The notes under the pieces are model-generated. The model saw only the letters and a program-made list of their open reading frames with translations. It ran no database searches and had not been told where the DNA came from. Positions 6,912 to 13,510 of a stretch of DNA of 64,000 nt are shown in pieces; position 1 is the first letter of the stretch; every line of letters begins with the position of its first letter. The position numbers and the translations under genes were made by a program. The stretch is from Vibrio tubiashii. Lineage in GTDB: Bacteria; Pseudomonadota; Gammaproteobacteria; Enterobacterales; Vibrionaceae. The stretch is taken from contig JRWQ01000014.1 in assembly GCA_000775715.1 (NCBI GenBank), positions 1 to 64,000 on the forward strand, written 5' to 3'.

Positions 6912-7039
6912 TAACAAAACGTTCAAGCGGGACTGCTAACGCGCGGCAGTTTTGGTTCTAATGACCAAGAGCTGCATTTATGATAATAATTTTGAGTTAA
7001 GTGGTGGCGTTGCTCCCATTACAAGGACCTTGGTTGGTC
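6912..7039 (+). repeat. attC site 9, aberrant right end
   Basis: The left end TAACAAAACGTTCAAGCGGG and inner arm GCTAACGCGCGGCAG are good and the right inner arm GGTGGCGTTGC is present. The final core is replaced by ACCTTGGTTGGTCC, with only GTTGGTC at 7033 in place of GTTRRRY. Confidence 0.65.
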
Positions 7040-7055
7040 CAAGAGATAAGCAGCT

Positions 7056-7469
7056 ATGTATAAACAATCGGAAGTTAACACAGCATTGATATCCATTCTT
7101 TTGATTCTCAGTGCGATTATAGTTTTTACCTCTAGCTATATAGGTGGTGCACTCATTGCTTTGTCAATCAACCTCGTTATAGGAACATTGTTTTACTCGA
7201 TGACGATCGAGGTAACTGGGAATAAAGTTTCCTGGTATTTTGGTCTTGGGTTTCTTCGTAAGGAAGTCGACGCTTCAAGTATTACAGAAATTTCAATTTA
7301 TGAAACTAAGTGGTATCAGGGTACTGGAGTTCGTATATTGAAGGACGGTTGGATGTACAATGCTTCAGTAGGTAAAGCCCTTAAGTTATCGATGTCTAGT
7401 GGTAAAAATATTTACCTTGGGTGTAAAGACGTTGAAGGTCTTCAGTTCGCATTGGAATCTAGCAACTAA
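7056..7469 (+). CDS. two-TM protein with PH-like domain, unknown function
   Basis: The 137-residue protein has two hydrophobic segments (10-28, 30-48) followed by a beta-rich region (TIEVTGNKVSWYFGLGFLRKEVDASSI and on) that resembles bacterial PH domains. In that family the membrane hairpin comes first and the PH fold faces the cytoplasm. No specific function can be given. The stop codon starts what should be an attC, but only the first 15 bases of that site remain. Confidence 0.7.
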   Translation: MYKQSEVNTALISILLILSAIIVFTSSYIGGALIALSINLVIGTLFYSMTIEVTGNKVSWYFGLGFLRKEVDASSITEISIYETKWYQGTGVRILKDGWMYNASVGKALKLSMSSGKNIYLGCKDVEGLQFALESSN

Positions 7470-7481
7470 CAAGGCGTTTAA
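7467..7481 (+). repeat. attC remnant 10 (left 15 bases only)
   Basis: TAACAAGGCGTTTAA is a normal attC left end. It then runs straight into the middle of a small membrane protein gene, so the rest of this attC and the next gene's 5' part are gone. Confidence 0.75.
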
Positions 7482-7581
7482 TTTCAAGCTCGCGATGTTC
7501 GACTTTGCTTTGTATATCTCAGTGTATTTTGCGCTGACGTTTTTGTTTTACAAAATTAAAGTCTTCATAGTTAAGAATTAG
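7482..7581 (+). pseudogene. 3' fragment of a small membrane protein gene (family of 5500 and 10301)
   Basis: The fragment encodes FKLAMFDFALYISVYFALTFLF and a basic tail, clearly related to the C-terminal half of the 5500 gene (FKRALFDFVLYGTVYMTLNYIY). It has no start codon of its own; the in-frame ATG at 7494 is an internal Met. The join follows GTTTAA, a sequence shared by the attC left end (GGCGTTTAA) and by the related gene at the same codon position (CCGTTTAAC at 5588). This points to a deletion at a six-base microhomology. Confidence 0.75.
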
Positions 7582-7583
7582 CC

Positions 7584-7706
7584 TAATAAACTCTTCGTGA
7601 GGAATTCCCAACGCTTGGCATTTTTGGTATTGGTCAATTTCAGTGTTTATGGCGTTCAATTTGAGCCTCATGGTCGCATGGCTCAAACGCTAATTTGGCG
7701 TTAGAA
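7584..7706 (+). repeat. attC site 11
   Basis: It starts TAATAAACTCTTCGTGAGG, has the inner arm CCAACGCTTGGC and a long hairpin TGAGCC...GGCTCA near 7663-7683, and ends with core GTTAGAA at 7700. Length is 123 bp. Confidence 0.75.
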
Positions 7707-7725
7707 ATTAAATGGAGAATTTATC

Positions 7726-8193
7726 ATGGATGCAAGGTATATGGACTATTTCCAAGCCTATGCAAGTACACTGTCTGAATCTCAGTTTTGTGAGATTGAA
7801 AAAGTCGAAACTACTTACTTTTGTGATGATGAATACAATACGAATGAGTGTGCTCGACTTGTCGCTCTTGGTCAAAAGCGTGCAACCTGTAGTGTCAAAG
7901 AAGCGTACCTTATTGAAGGAGAGGAGTTTCCAAAAATAGGTCAGCATCAAATCGTACTGGACTGGGAAAAGAATCCAGTTTGCATAGTAAAAATTACTAA
8001 TGTGGACTTCTGTCCCTTTGGTCAGGTTAGCAGAGAGTTTGCCGAATCTGAAGGTGAAGGGGACGGTACATATGAGTGGTGGTACAAAGCACATGATGAC
8101 TTCTTTACCGAAGACTGTAAATCAGCTTATGGAATTGAATTCAACGACTCTACAGAGTTAGTTCTTGTAACGTTTGAATTGGTGTACAAGTAA
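7726..8193 (+). CDS. ASCH-domain protein
   Basis: The 155-residue protein is an ASCH-fold member (PUA-like, predicted RNA binding, some members cleave modified nucleosides). Visible blocks are ARLVALGQKRATCSVKEAYL (G-K-K-x-T pocket), EEFPKIGQHQIVLDWEKNPVCIVKITNVDFCPF and REFAESEGEGDGTYEWWYKAHDDFF, which match the large ASCH proteins closely. GGAG lies nine bases before the ATG. It is a complete cassette. The exact role is unknown. Confidence 0.9.
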   Translation: MDARYMDYFQAYASTLSESQFCEIEKVETTYFCDDEYNTNECARLVALGQKRATCSVKEAYLIEGEEFPKIGQHQIVLDWEKNPVCIVKITNVDFCPFGQVSREFAESEGEGDGTYEWWYKAHDDFFTEDCKSAYGIEFNDSTELVLVTFELVYK

Positions 8194-8197
8194 CGTC

Positions 8198-8313
8198 TGA
8201 TAAAGTGTTTGAGACAGATTCGCAACGCTTGATGACTTTGGGTTGAGTAAAGTTTTGTGTTGACGGTGTAATGGACTAGGTAGTGTTATTCACTACTTAA
8301 TTTGGTGTTATAT
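8198..8313 (+). repeat. attC site 12, drifted ends
   Basis: Left end TGATAAAGTGTTTGAG and right end AATTTGGTGTTATAT (core GTTATAT at 8307) are both AT-shifted forms of the usual ends, and the changes keep them complementary. The inner CGCAACGCTTG arm is intact, with AGTGTTATTCACT opposite. Confidence 0.72.
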
Positions 8314-8336
8314 GCCATATGAATTTCGAGGGTAGT

Positions 8337-8978
8337 ATGAGTTTATTTCCCAATATGAGGCAACCAGAAGGAAGTTTGTTTTGTGGGCCTTATTGTATTG
8401 TTGCATGTTTAAAAAGGCTAAATAAGCTACCTCTTGTGTCGCCTTTTGAGTTACGTAAGTACGATGCGACAGAGGTTGCGTTTACGGGAGCTTCTGTTGA
8501 AATTAGTGGCTCAAAGAAATTAAAAGACTTGGCTTTGGAGCTTTATAAAGTCACGGGAATCATTACTCCTGGCGAGAACCCCGATTACATTGAACACTCT
8601 GGCTACAATTCACTAGGGGCAATGCTGTATGTTCTTAGTCAATTTGGTATAGAGTGTGAGGTTCTGATTCGAGATGCTCAAACGAATGAATACCTACGCC
8701 GAGTTTTCCCCATTGAATTTGAATTGATTGAAAAACTAGGAGTCTCTACAAAAACGTTGTCGCTAGGTAAGTCTACACCTGACAAAACAATGTTGATTTC
8801 AGTTATCTCGGTGAATGATTCGTTACATTACATACTCAACGATGCTCAAGGTAACTGGTTTGATTCAGATATTGAAGGTACTAGTGCCGCGTGGGACTTC
8901 ATTGAAAATTGGCACTCTACAGCCAATAAGCGTGAAGGCGCATTTTGGTTAGGGGTGTCAATACGAGTCAAGTATTGA
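8337..8978 (+). CDS. papain-like (C39-type fold) cysteine peptidase-like protein, cassette gene
   Basis: The 213-residue protein has a SLFCGPYCIVACL segment (Cys16, Cys20) near the N-terminus and a SLHYILNDAQGNWFDSD segment (His164) near the end. Cys at the head of a helix, then a late His and Asn/Asp, is the layout of C39-like and related papain-fold enzymes. It may be a peptidase, a deamidase or an inactive relative. No named family was recognised. Start 8337 is preferred over 8319 because GAGGG precedes it closely. It follows attC 12; its own attC (site 13) is poorly conserved. Confidence 0.6.
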   Translation: MSLFPNMRQPEGSLFCGPYCIVACLKRLNKLPLVSPFELRKYDATEVAFTGASVEISGSKKLKDLALELYKVTGIITPGENPDYIEHSGYNSLGAMLYVLSQFGIECEVLIRDAQTNEYLRRVFPIEFELIEKLGVSTKTLSLGKSTPDKTMLISVISVNDSLHYILNDAQGNWFDSDIEGTSAAWDFIENWHSTANKREGAFWLGVSIRVKY

Positions 8979-8995
8979 ATACATAGAAAACTCCT

Positions 8996-9117
8996 TAACA
9001 ATGGCGGCTAACATTCTGAGTCCCCTCGTTTAGTCGACACTTTACTGAGTTAGAGCTAGGGCCTAATTGAGAGGTGGCTTATGGTGAAACATCGTAAGCC
9101 AGTGGCTGGCGCTATAA
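8996..9117 (+). repeat. possible degenerate attC site 13
   Basis: TAACAATGGCGG at 8996 and GGCGCTATAAC at 9108-9118 could be the two ends of an attC of about 122 bp with core GTTATAA changed to GCTATAA. The middle has a GGCTTA...TAAGCC hairpin (9076-9100) but no clear CAACGC arm. The spacing supports it; the sequence match is weak. Confidence 0.35.
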
Positions 9118-9142
9118 CGGCTCTTGGGGATAAGAGCCGTTA
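9115..9142. terminator. perfect 11-bp hairpin downstream of the reverse gene
   Basis: TAACGGCTCTT and AAGAGCCGTTA form a perfect stem around a GGGGAT loop. It lies 16 bases past the stop of the minus-strand gene at 9158. No T-run follows on either strand, so the terminator role is uncertain. Confidence 0.45.
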
Positions 9143-9157
9143 CTAAATCGGTAACGT

Positions 9158-9388
9158 TCAGTGTTCAGGGGTTTCTAATAACTGAATAGCGCCATCTACA
9201 GCGTTATTAATAGCTTCGTGGCTTTCTAGTTTTCCCGAGCTTGCCGGCCCGAGAGCTCCGGCATATAAAGCCAGTTGTTTATTGAAAGGCAAATCCAACT
9301 GCTCATAAAGGTTTTGTCTTATGGTTGCGTGTTGTTCTGGAGCTTGATTGGTAAGGTTTACAAGCGTTTCATAAATAAGGGCTTTCAT
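9158..9388 (-). CDS. small hypothetical protein (reverse-oriented cassette)
   Basis: The 76-residue acidic protein (MKALIYETLVNLTNQAPEQH at the start) is predicted soluble and helical. It was not recognised. It faces against the array, as promoter-bearing cassettes do, and has a perfect TATAAT (minus strand, 9403-9408) only 14 bases before the ATG, with no good -35. Such a short leader leaves little room for a ribosome binding site, and none is seen. It may belong to a toxin-antitoxin or regulatory cassette, but no partner gene is visible. Confidence 0.5.
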   Translation of the reverse strand: MKALIYETLVNLTNQAPEQHATIRQNLYEQLDLPFNKQLALYAGALGPASSGKLESHEAINNAVDGAIQLLETPEH

Positions 9389-9469
9389 GTAATGTTCATT
9401 TTATTATAGTTTACGGGGTGCATATAATTCTACGCGTGAAGTGGTTGTAATTCTTGTGCAACAATCACA

Positions 9470-9594
9470 TAACACGGCGTTCAGGAGAGAATAATGCCGT
9501 ATTTTCTATTTAACGCTGCGCAGTGCTGCGAGTCAAAATTGACTCAAATCCGAGGTTTTGCAATAGCAGAGTGATTCTTATAGTTTTGTTAGCC
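9470..9594 (+). repeat. possible attC site 14, strongly drifted
   Basis: TAACACGGCGTTCAGGAG at 9470 resembles a left end and TTTTGTTAGCC with core GTTAGCC at 9588 a right end, 125 bp apart. A TTAACGCTGCG arm is present. The right flank lacks the usual CGGC before the core. The gene at 9618 starts 24 bases later, as expected for a cassette. Confidence 0.4.
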
Positions 9595-9617
9595 ATGGTT
9601 GTATTTTGGATTAACCA

Positions 9618-10220
9618 ATGACTAAGAAGATATACGTTATAAGGCATGGTGAGACGGTGTTCAATTCAGAGCAAAAACTGCAAGGACATTGCAATTCACC
9701 GCTTACAAACAAAGGAAAAGCGCAAGCACATTCGGTAGGCTCTGAGTTAAGTAAACGTTTGACTGGGCATAATTATCAAGTGTATTGCAGCCCGCTTGGC
9801 CGCGCAGTGCAGACTGCGAATATTATCTGTGAAGCAATTAATTTTCCTCAATTTGATTTGTTGCAGGATGAACGCTTAAAGGAGTTTTCACTCGGTTCCT
9901 GGGAGCAACGGAAAATTCCTGATTTGGTTGAAAGCAATCCGAGGTTGCTCAATCAAAAAGATTGGTATCTGAGCGCCCCACAGTGTGAGCCCTATGAATC
10001 TGTCCGCAGTAGACTACTGTCATGGCTTTCTGAGTTGCCGGATGAACAAGATGTTGTCGTCGTGAGCCATGGTCTTACAGGAATCGTTTTGAGAGGGATT
10101 TTACAAAATTACAGCTATAAAGAAGTTTGGGATCAAGATTTACCGCAAGATGCATTTTTCATAGTCGAAAATGGTGTTGCGGAAAGAGTAAGCTGCGCGC
10201 TCGACGAGGCGCTCGCATAA
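9618..10220 (+). CDS. histidine phosphatase family protein (phosphoglycerate mutase-like)
   Basis: The 200-residue enzyme has the catalytic RHG motif (IRHGET, His10), LTNKGKAQA, the YCSPLGRAVQTA block with a second phosphate-binding Arg, KEFSLGSWEQ with the acid, and VVVSHG with the second His. This is the layout of the cobalamin/broad-specificity branch of histidine phosphatases. The substrate is unknown. The stop codon is the first part of an attC left end (TAACAAAGTG). Same-sense cassette gene. Confidence 0.9.
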   Translation: MTKKIYVIRHGETVFNSEQKLQGHCNSPLTNKGKAQAHSVGSELSKRLTGHNYQVYCSPLGRAVQTANIICEAINFPQFDLLQDERLKEFSLGSWEQRKIPDLVESNPRLLNQKDWYLSAPQCEPYESVRSRLLSWLSELPDEQDVVVVSHGLTGIVLRGILQNYSYKEVWDQDLPQDAFFIVENGVAERVSCALDEALA

Positions 10221-10240
10221 CAAAGTGTTTATGGCGTCAT
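10218..10240 (+). repeat. attC remnant 15
   Basis: TAACAAAGTGTTTATGGCG starts as an attC left end and continues as the GTGTTTATGGCG seen in the central part of other attC sites (for example near 7642). The inner arms and the right core are missing, so this looks like an internal deletion. The next gene starts 60 bases later. Confidence 0.55.
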
Positions 10241-10300
10241 AGTTCAAGTGTTGGTCGCTGGTTTGTATAGTATCGATTGGACAGTATATATGGGTAAATT

Positions 10301-10495
10301 ATGAAGTTTTTATTTCCTATCGCGTTTGCATTGTTGGGTTCTAAGCTGATTTTTAGTGTATTTAATTTTGAGTACAAAGTATTTTCGCAACCATTTGATA
10401 TAAAGTACTTCTTGATAGATGTTGGCGTTTTTATTGGCCTTTGGTTTGTGGGGGAGTTGTTTGTAAAGCGTTTCCTTACGGAAAAAATGAGTTAA
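10301..10495 (+). CDS. small membrane protein, member of the local three-copy family
   Basis: The 64-residue protein has hydrophobic segments at 2-22 and about 37-55 and a basic tail. Its central block YKVFSQPFDIKYFLIDV aligns with YDIVSDPFNFKRALFDF of the gene at 5500. The start is fixed by that alignment; GGGT lies ten bases ahead. Function unknown. The attC before it is a remnant, so the phosphatase and this gene now share a cassette. Confidence 0.7.
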   Translation: MKFLFPIAFALLGSKLIFSVFNFEYKVFSQPFDIKYFLIDVGVFIGLWFVGELFVKRFLTEKMS

Positions 10496-10520
10496 CTTCG
10501 TTACCGGATAGTGGCTCGGA

Positions 10521-10609
10521 ATACTCCGCTCAAAGGGACAACTACACGCTCTACTTTTGGTGCTGCTTTGCTTTTTAGTGTGTGGTTGTCCGTTGATAGG
10601 GCGTTATAC
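10521..10609 (+). repeat. attC site 16
   Basis: The right half is complete: TGTGTGGTTGTCCGTTGATAG, then GGGCGTTATAC with core GTTATAC at 10603. Opposite it stands GCTCAAAGGGACAACTACACGC (in two parts), giving a strong stem. The outer left end reads ATACTCC in place of TAACAAA. Confidence 0.7.
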
Positions 10610-10625
10610 GATAAGGAGATTTTTG

Positions 10626-10991
10626 ATGAGCAAAATAAATATACACGAGAAATTCGACTTGTTCACGGAAGAGTGGGTACCTAAAATCATAGCCCAATCA
10701 AATGGTCAGTTAGTTAAAATAGCTAAAGGTAGCGGTGAGCTTATCTGGCACAAACATGATAGTGAAGATGAGCTGTTTATTGTTTTTAGAGGTCAACTTA
10801 CTATACAGCTTAAAGCTGGTAATGTTGTTTTAGAACCGGGCGAAATGTATATCGTTCCTAAAGGTATGGAACATTGTCCTGTAGCTAAACCTGATACTCA
10901 TTTTATGATGATCGAACCCGCGTCTACAGCTCATACCGGCGATCTTGAAAGTGAGGCGACGATTTCGTTGGAGAAACAGGAGTGGATTTAG
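10626..10991 (+). CDS. cupin-domain protein
   Basis: The 121-residue single-domain cupin has motif 1 as WHKHDSEDELFIVFRGQL (two His and one Glu as likely metal ligands) and motif 2 as EPGEMYIVPKGMEHCP (last His ligand). Such proteins act as small isomerases, dioxygenases or binding proteins; the substrate is unknown. ATG 10626 is used because AAGGAG lies seven bases before it; the longer frame from 10557 starts inside attC 16. Complete cassette followed by attC 17. Confidence 0.9.
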   Translation: MSKINIHEKFDLFTEEWVPKIIAQSNGQLVKIAKGSGELIWHKHDSEDELFIVFRGQLTIQLKAGNVVLEPGEMYIVPKGMEHCPVAKPDTHFMMIEPASTAHTGDLESEATISLEKQEWI

Positions 10992-10995
10992 CCTA

Positions 10996-11110
10996 TAACA
11001 AAGCATTTGCAAGGGATTTTGAACGCTTGGCACTTTTGGGTTGATTAGGGTTTAGTATTTGCGGCATGATGGTTCAGTAGCGTTGTTGACTACTTGACTC
11101 GGCTTTAGCT
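10996..11110 (+). repeat. attC site 17 with a mutated core G
   Basis: The left end TAACAAAGCATTTGCAAGGG and inner arm GAACGCTTGGC are normal. The right end reads CGGCTTTAGCT where CGGCGTTAGCT is expected, so the G next to the crossover point is a T (11104). Integrase cuts beside this base, so the site may no longer recombine well. Confidence 0.75.
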
Positions 11111-11126
11111 CTTTTGGGAGAAATAC

Positions 11127-11636
11127 ATGTCAGTTCCGAAACATTCTGAGTTGTTTGATTATGCTAGAGGGGCTTATTTCGCTGATAGCTTTTCATGCGA
11201 AATAACTAACAATAATCAGACCGCACTCGATGTCTATCTTGAAATTGCGAAACAAACACCAGCGTGGGTTTCATTTTTAATGGCAACGAGAAATCGCATT
11301 GTATCAATGCTTGGTCTAAAGCACTTAGGCCGACTTCAGGATGCTAACTTAGCTGAAAATCTAGCCAATATTAGCGTTGGTGAGAGAATCGGTATTTTCA
11401 CGTTACACAGCAATAGTGATACTGAAATTGTCTTAGAGGACCGCGACAAACATCTTGATGTAAGAGTGTCGTTTTTACTGGATGTAGTTGGCGATAAAAC
11501 TACTGTACACGCAACGACAGTGGTACATGTACATAACATATTGGGCAGAGTGTATATGTTTTTTGTTGCTCCAGTTCACAAGCTTATCGTCCCTAATTCT
11601 TTGAAAACATTGACACAGGCACAGCCAAGCGTTTGA
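11127..11636 (+). CDS. DUF2867 protein, last cassette of the array
   Basis: The 169-residue protein matches DUF2867: an N-terminal YFADSFSCEI block, a middle TPAWVSFLMATRNRIVSMLGLK, SVGERIGIF, and a C-terminal HNILGRVYMFFVAPVHKLIVP. Function unknown. GGGAG lies seven bases before the ATG. The last codons (Ser-Val-stop) are read from the attC that follows, because its usual TAACAA start has changed to CAGCCAA. The protein therefore ends in an altered tail. Confidence 0.88.
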   Translation: MSVPKHSELFDYARGAYFADSFSCEITNNNQTALDVYLEIAKQTPAWVSFLMATRNRIVSMLGLKHLGRLQDANLAENLANISVGERIGIFTLHSNSDTEIVLEDRDKHLDVRVSFLLDVVGDKTTVHATTVVHVHNILGRVYMFFVAPVHKLIVPNSLKTLTQAQPSV

Positions 11637-11655
11637 TACGAATTCACAACGCTTA
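11622..11655 (+). repeat. terminal attC remnant 18 (left half)
   Basis: AAGCGTTTGATACG and CACAACGCTT match the left half of an attC. The centre and right half are missing and a terminator follows. This marks the distal end of the cassette array. Confidence 0.75.
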
Positions 11656-11668
11656 TTTAAAAATAGAG

Positions 11669-11703
11669 AAAAGGAGTTGCCACCTATGTGGCAACTCCTT
11701 TTT
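11669..11703. terminator. strong bidirectional terminator at the array end
   Basis: AAAAGGAGTTGCCAC pairs with GTGGCAACTCCTTTT around a CTAT loop, followed by T. The stem is 15 bp and perfect. It closes transcription of the cassette array before the core genes. Confidence 0.9.
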
Positions 11704-11821
11704 AAATTGTTTTGCGTCACTTCCTTCGTTCGCGTGGCGGCCAGAACAGGCGCAAATCTTGTGCTGAATAGCTTTCAGTGTTAAGGAAAACCTCGATTTG
11801 ATAGATACAATCTGCGAGTTA

Positions 11822-13024
11822 TCATCCTAATGATGGTAACACGCCTGCAGTGATTAAGATTTGTGCGCCAATGATAAGTACGCCCACCGTGCTGGTGGCA
11901 ATTAATCCGAGATTACCGCCCATGACTTGATAATGAGTTGCCTTGGCCTGTGCACGCGCTTTCTTGATCATCAAGATAGGTAGGAAAATTGCTAACACGA
12001 CCAATGAAATCGCAGCGTAACCCAGTGCCATAATAAAGCCCTGTGGATAGAACAAAGCGAACCCCATAGGTGGCACGAAGGTAATCAATCCGACGAGTAC
12101 TCTTGAATGGGTTTGACTTTGTCGCTTTATCGAGTCGCCCAAGAACTCAAACAAGCCTAAACTCACCCCGAGGAAAGAAGTAAGCAGTGCTAGATCGGCG
12201 AAGACGCCAATAGTTTGTCCTAAGCTAGAGACGTTAACCTTAGCTGAAAGTGTTGAAATGAGAGCACTTAAACCTTGATTGTCGAGTAAGGCGTCTTGAT
12301 TTACTACGCCCAGTGTGACTATTTGCCAAAATACGTAGACGACCAATGGGATGGCTGAGCCAATCATGATGGCCTTACGTAGTGAGGGCGTGTGACCATC
12401 TAGGTAGTTAACAATTGTCGGGATACTACCGTGGAACCCAAATGATGTGAAAATGACGGGGATAGCAGCAATTACTAGGCCTTGCTCTACAGGCATGCTC
12501 AATAGATAAGACTCAGTAACATTAGGTGCTAAAAATGTCAGCACCATGGCCATGGCTACAAGCTTAATCAAAAATAGAACACGGTTTACTTTATCTACAG
12601 TGGCAGTGCCGATAGTCACAATGGATGCAACCATTAGAGTAAAGATGACGGTAGAAGCAGTATTGCTAACTTCTAAGCCAGTAAAACTCGCGATGCGTTC
12701 ACCGAACTGTGCTCCGCCTCCGGCAATGTAGGCGGCACATAGTGCATAGAAAAGAAATATCATGGCGAAACTGGCCACCCACTTCCCTTTAGCACCAAGA
12801 AACTGTTTGGCAAGCGTATGAAGTGTCGCATTATGATCGGCGTGCTGATGAACTTCGATCATAAGCAGCGCGGTATAAGCCATCAGCGCCCAAAGAGCCA
12901 ACATGATGATAAGTGATGTAGAGAAGCCGATTCCAGCAGATGCGAGCGGCAGTGCCAACATACCAGCACCAATAGTTGTGCCAGATATGATCAAAGTACT
13001 ACCCAATACCTTTGATTTATTCAT
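11822..13024 (-). CDS. tyrP: aromatic amino acid (tyrosine-type) permease
   Basis: The 400-residue inner-membrane protein belongs to the HAAAP family of proton symporters (TyrP, Mtr, TnaB). It has the opening LGSTLIISGTTIGAGMLALPLASAG, about eleven membrane segments, and the family block PVIFTSFGFHGSIPTIVNYLDG. The sequence is nearest TyrP in general character; tryptophan cannot be excluded as substrate. It is the first core gene beyond the integron and faces the array. No clear TyrR box pair was found upstream. Confidence 0.85.
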   Translation of the reverse strand: MNKSKVLGSTLIISGTTIGAGMLALPLASAGIGFSTSLIIMLALWALMAYTALLMIEVHQHADHNATLHTLAKQFLGAKGKWVASFAMIFLFYALCAAYIAGGGAQFGERIASFTGLEVSNTASTVIFTLMVASIVTIGTATVDKVNRVLFLIKLVAMAMVLTFLAPNVTESYLLSMPVEQGLVIAAIPVIFTSFGFHGSIPTIVNYLDGHTPSLRKAIMIGSAIPLVVYVFWQIVTLGVVNQDALLDNQGLSALISTLSAKVNVSSLGQTIGVFADLALLTSFLGVSLGLFEFLGDSIKRQSQTHSRVLVGLITFVPPMGFALFYPQGFIMALGYAAISLVVLAIFLPILMIKKARAQAKATHYQVMGGNLGLIATSTVGVLIIGAQILITAGVLPSLG

Positions 13025-13237
13025 TGTATATTTATCTTTACAAGTTAGTGTGTTTGTTGGCGTTTATGACCATTTAGCTAGTAACATTTGGTGTTTAACG
13101 CTGCTAATTATGGGATTGTGTAAAATAATCGAAACGAAATCAAGCTATATGTACATAATAATTACCATTGGTGTAATTAATTATATACACATCAGGCGCT
13201 ACACTGACGTAAACGTTTACTTGGGAGGAGACTCAAA
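13025..13237. other. intergenic region between tyrP and the small reading frames
   Basis: The region is AT-rich and carries no plausible gene; the open frame across it has no start signal or protein-like composition. The only clear element is the LacI-type palindrome at its right end. Promoters for tyrP (leftward) and for the small frames (rightward) must lie here. Confidence 0.5.
13207..13222. promoter_or_regulatory. LacI/PurR-type operator-like palindrome
   Basis: ACGTAAACGTTTACTT contains the perfect 12-bp palindrome GTAAACGTTTAC. It differs from the PurR consensus only at the outer positions and fits LacI-family operators in general. It lies just before a strong ribosome binding site (GGGAGGAG, 13223-13230). 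Which regulator binds is not known. Confidence 0.45.
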
Positions 13238-13282
13238 TTGATCCAACAAATTTCTTCTCTGATTCAAAAAAGTGTCATGTAA
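13238..13282 (+). CDS. possible 14-residue leader peptide (TTG start)
   Basis: TTG 13238 has GGGAGGAG seven bases before it, one of the strongest ribosome binding sites in the window, and encodes MIQQISSLIQKSVM. The frame then stops. A hairpin AGCCAC-AAGT-GTGGCT (13323-13338) follows, then the next small gene. It may be a leader peptide or the remains of a gene truncated soon after its start. Nothing in the peptide points to amino acid attenuation. Confidence 0.35.
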   Translation: MIQQISSLIQKSVM

Positions 13283-13364
13283 GTGCTTTAAAAATAGACC
13301 GTGCAACCACATATAGAAAACGAGCCACAAGTGTGGCTTTAGAAGTGTTTTTAAGGAGGTCAGA

Positions 13365-13484
13365 ATGAGTGACCAAACAACAAATGAAGAATGCCTTGAG
13401 CTATTAGATGCGATGGAGATTGGCTTTGAGCTCTCAGACTATGAGCAGTCAATCGAAGAGTTAGCAGACGAGATCTTCAAATAG
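13365..13484 (+). CDS. 39-residue acidic protein with a perfect ribosome binding site
   Basis: ATG 13365 is preceded by AAGGAGGT (13353-13360). The product, MSDQTTNEECLELLDAMEIG and nineteen more residues ending ELADEIFK, is highly acidic and predicted helical. A Rho-independent terminator follows directly. Strong start signal, natural composition and terminator support a real gene. No family was recognised. Confidence 0.65.
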   Translation: MSDQTTNEECLELLDAMEIGFELSDYEQSIEELADEIFK

Positions 13485-13510
13485 TAGTTCTTCAAATACG
13501 ATACCTAGAA

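Noticed and set aside
7399..7481. 60-codon frame running from the PH-like gene into the membrane protein fragment.
   Set aside because: Its first part overlaps the PH-like gene in another frame. Only the part after 7481 is homologous to a real protein.
12903..13241. 112-codon plus-strand frame over the tyrP start.
   Set aside because: It mirrors tyrP for its first third and the rest is AT-rich intergenic sequence without start signals.
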